Of a stretch of 64,000 nucleotides of DNA, positions 63,193 through 64,000 are shown in pieces. This DNA is from G965267185 sp965267185. GTDB lineage: Bacteria > Pseudomonadota > Alphaproteobacteria > UBA6615. The notes under the pieces were generated by a model. It saw only the letters and a program-made list of their open reading frames with translations, was not told where the DNA came from and ran no database searches. Numbering within the stretch: position 1 is the stretch's first letter; each line of letters opens with the position of its first letter. The translations under genes and the position numbers were made by a program. The stretch is from positions 4,030,001-4,094,000 of the forward strand of contig OZ253937.1 of NCBI GenBank assembly GCA_965267185.1, given 5' to 3'.

Positions 63193-63945
63193 CTAAGGCA
63201 CGGTATAGCCGCCGTCGATCAACAGGTCGCTGCCGGTCATGAACGAAGCGTCGCCGCTCGCCAGGAATGCCGCGCCGGCGGCAATCTCGTCGGGCTCGCC
63301 CAGTCGGTCGAGTAGAGTGTTGGAGGTGGCTTGCGCTTCGGCGGCCGATGGGAAGTTGGTGAGGTAGCGGCCGGTTTCGACCGGTCCCGGCGACAGGCTA
63401 TTCACGCGGATATTCTGATCGGCATGGTCGAGCGCCATCGCCCGCGCGAGATTGATCAGCGCGGCCTTCTGCGCGCAGTACCAGGGGCGGCCGGGCCGGG
63501 CGGTGCGGCCGAGCTGGGAGGCGACGTGGATAATGCTGCCGCCGCCACGTTCCACCATCGCCGGTATCGCGTGTTTCGACATCAGGAAGGCGCTGTTGAG
63601 GTTGACGTCCATGGTGCGCCGCCAGTCGTCGATCGATATTTCGGTGAGCGGCGCTAAAGGCAGATCGTAGACCGCATTGTTGACCAGGATATCGAGGCCG
63701 CCAAACTGCTCCTGCGCGGTTCGAACCGCGGTCTCGGCGGTGGCCTCTTCGGCGACATCGGCGGCGAGCGCTGTTGCGCGGGCGCCACTATCGGTTAGTC
63801 CGGCCGCCGTGGCTTCCACGGTCTCGCCGTTTATATCGACGCAAACCACCGCTGCACCCTCTTCGGCAAAGCGGCGGCAAATGGCGCTGCCGATGCCGCC
63901 TCCGGCGCCGCTGACGACGGCAACCTTTCCTTCCAGTCTGTTCAT
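63193..63945 (-). CDS. SDR-family oxidoreductase
   Basis: A 250-residue classical short-chain dehydrogenase. Cofactor motif SGAGGGIG, Asp in VCVDINGE suggesting NAD, the NNAV motif, catalytic Ser in HVASQLG, and Tyr/Lys in WYCAQKAAL. The closing GSDLLIDGGYTVP is typical. Substrate unknown. It lies upstream of hmgA on the same strand but 114 bases away, beyond the hmgA operator. Confidence 0.88.
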   Translation of the reverse strand: MNRLEGKVAVVSGAGGGIGSAICRRFAEEGAAVVCVDINGETVEATAAGLTDSGARATALAADVAEEATAETAVRTAQEQFGGLDILVNNAVYDLPLAPLTEISIDDWRRTMDVNLNSAFLMSKHAIPAMVERGGGSIIHVASQLGRTARPGRPWYCAQKAALINLARAMALDHADQNIRVNSLSPGPVETGRYLTNFPSAAEAQATSNTLLDRLGEPDEIAAGAAFLASGDASFMTGSDLLIDGGYTVP

Positions 63946-64000
63946 CGGTTCTCTCCGGTCGTTGTAGTTAACGCTGCTAATCCTTGCGTTCCGAGGGTTT

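Overview
The window looks like a chromosomal segment of a free-living, oxygen-respiring alphaproteobacterium, probably Rhodospirillales-like; the order is an inference. The strongest pointer is a circularly permuted, two-piece tmRNA gene (about 14970-15270, minus) lying upstream of the gene for its adaptor SspB. Other pointers are the mreBCD-mrdA-rodA order, ccoNOQPGHIS behind an FNR/FixK-type box, high GC, and tight operons with many ATGA overlaps. I see no prophage, insertion sequence or CRISPR array; nearly all of the window is housekeeping and catabolic genes.

Layout. 0-2.8 kb (minus): djlA-like gene, an ABC-F ATPase broken into two frames, and the 5' part of an ampD-type amidase, with a terminator-bearing leader or small RNA upstream. 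3-12.2 kb: TPR38-like protein, PPK2, Bcr/CflA exporter, gamma-glutamyltransferase (minus) and a large AsmA protein. 12.2-15.3 kb (minus): RHH regulator, fumC, TfoX-like, sspB, tmRNA. 15.4-22.9 kb: thyA-folA, a secreted YHS protein, Mrp, then hflK-hflC-DUF2065-degP. 23-31.2 kb: DUF1015, miaA, and branched-chain amino acid genes ilvB-ilvH-ilvC and leuA, the last behind a structured leader. 31.2-36.8 kb: elongasome operon mreB-mreC-mreD-mrdA-rodA. 36.9-41 kb: tRNA-Lys, a divergent acyltransferase, two small enzymes and a GroEL paralogue with a histidine-rich tail. 41.3-46.2 kb: an M24 protein and a three-gene 2-oxoacid dehydrogenase operon whose E2 carries two E3-binding domains. 46.2-51 kb: small catabolic or detoxification genes (beta-hydroxyacid dehydrogenase, YciI x2, VOC x2, cupin, FAH, RibD/DHFR-like). 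51-59 kb: complete cbb3 oxidase and assembly operon. 59-64 kb: alpha/beta hydrolase with an Asp nucleophile, DUF3105, an unknown secreted protein, hmgA under a MarR-type palindrome, and an SDR.

How the parts connect. tmRNA and SspB act together in ribosome rescue and ClpXP delivery. HflKC and DegP are envelope quality control. Mre/PBP2/RodA build the lateral wall. ilvBHC and leuA supply Val/Ile/Leu. ccoNOQP with ccoGHIS builds a high-affinity oxidase for low oxygen. hmgA opens the homogentisate ring in Tyr/Phe breakdown.

The items most worth a second look are the His-tailed GroEL paralogue, the tandem E3-binding-domain E2, the leuA leader, the leader/small RNA before djlA, the M24 protein with an altered metal ligand, the hmgA operator, and two reading-frame anomalies (ABC-F and PPK2) that could be real or assembly errors.
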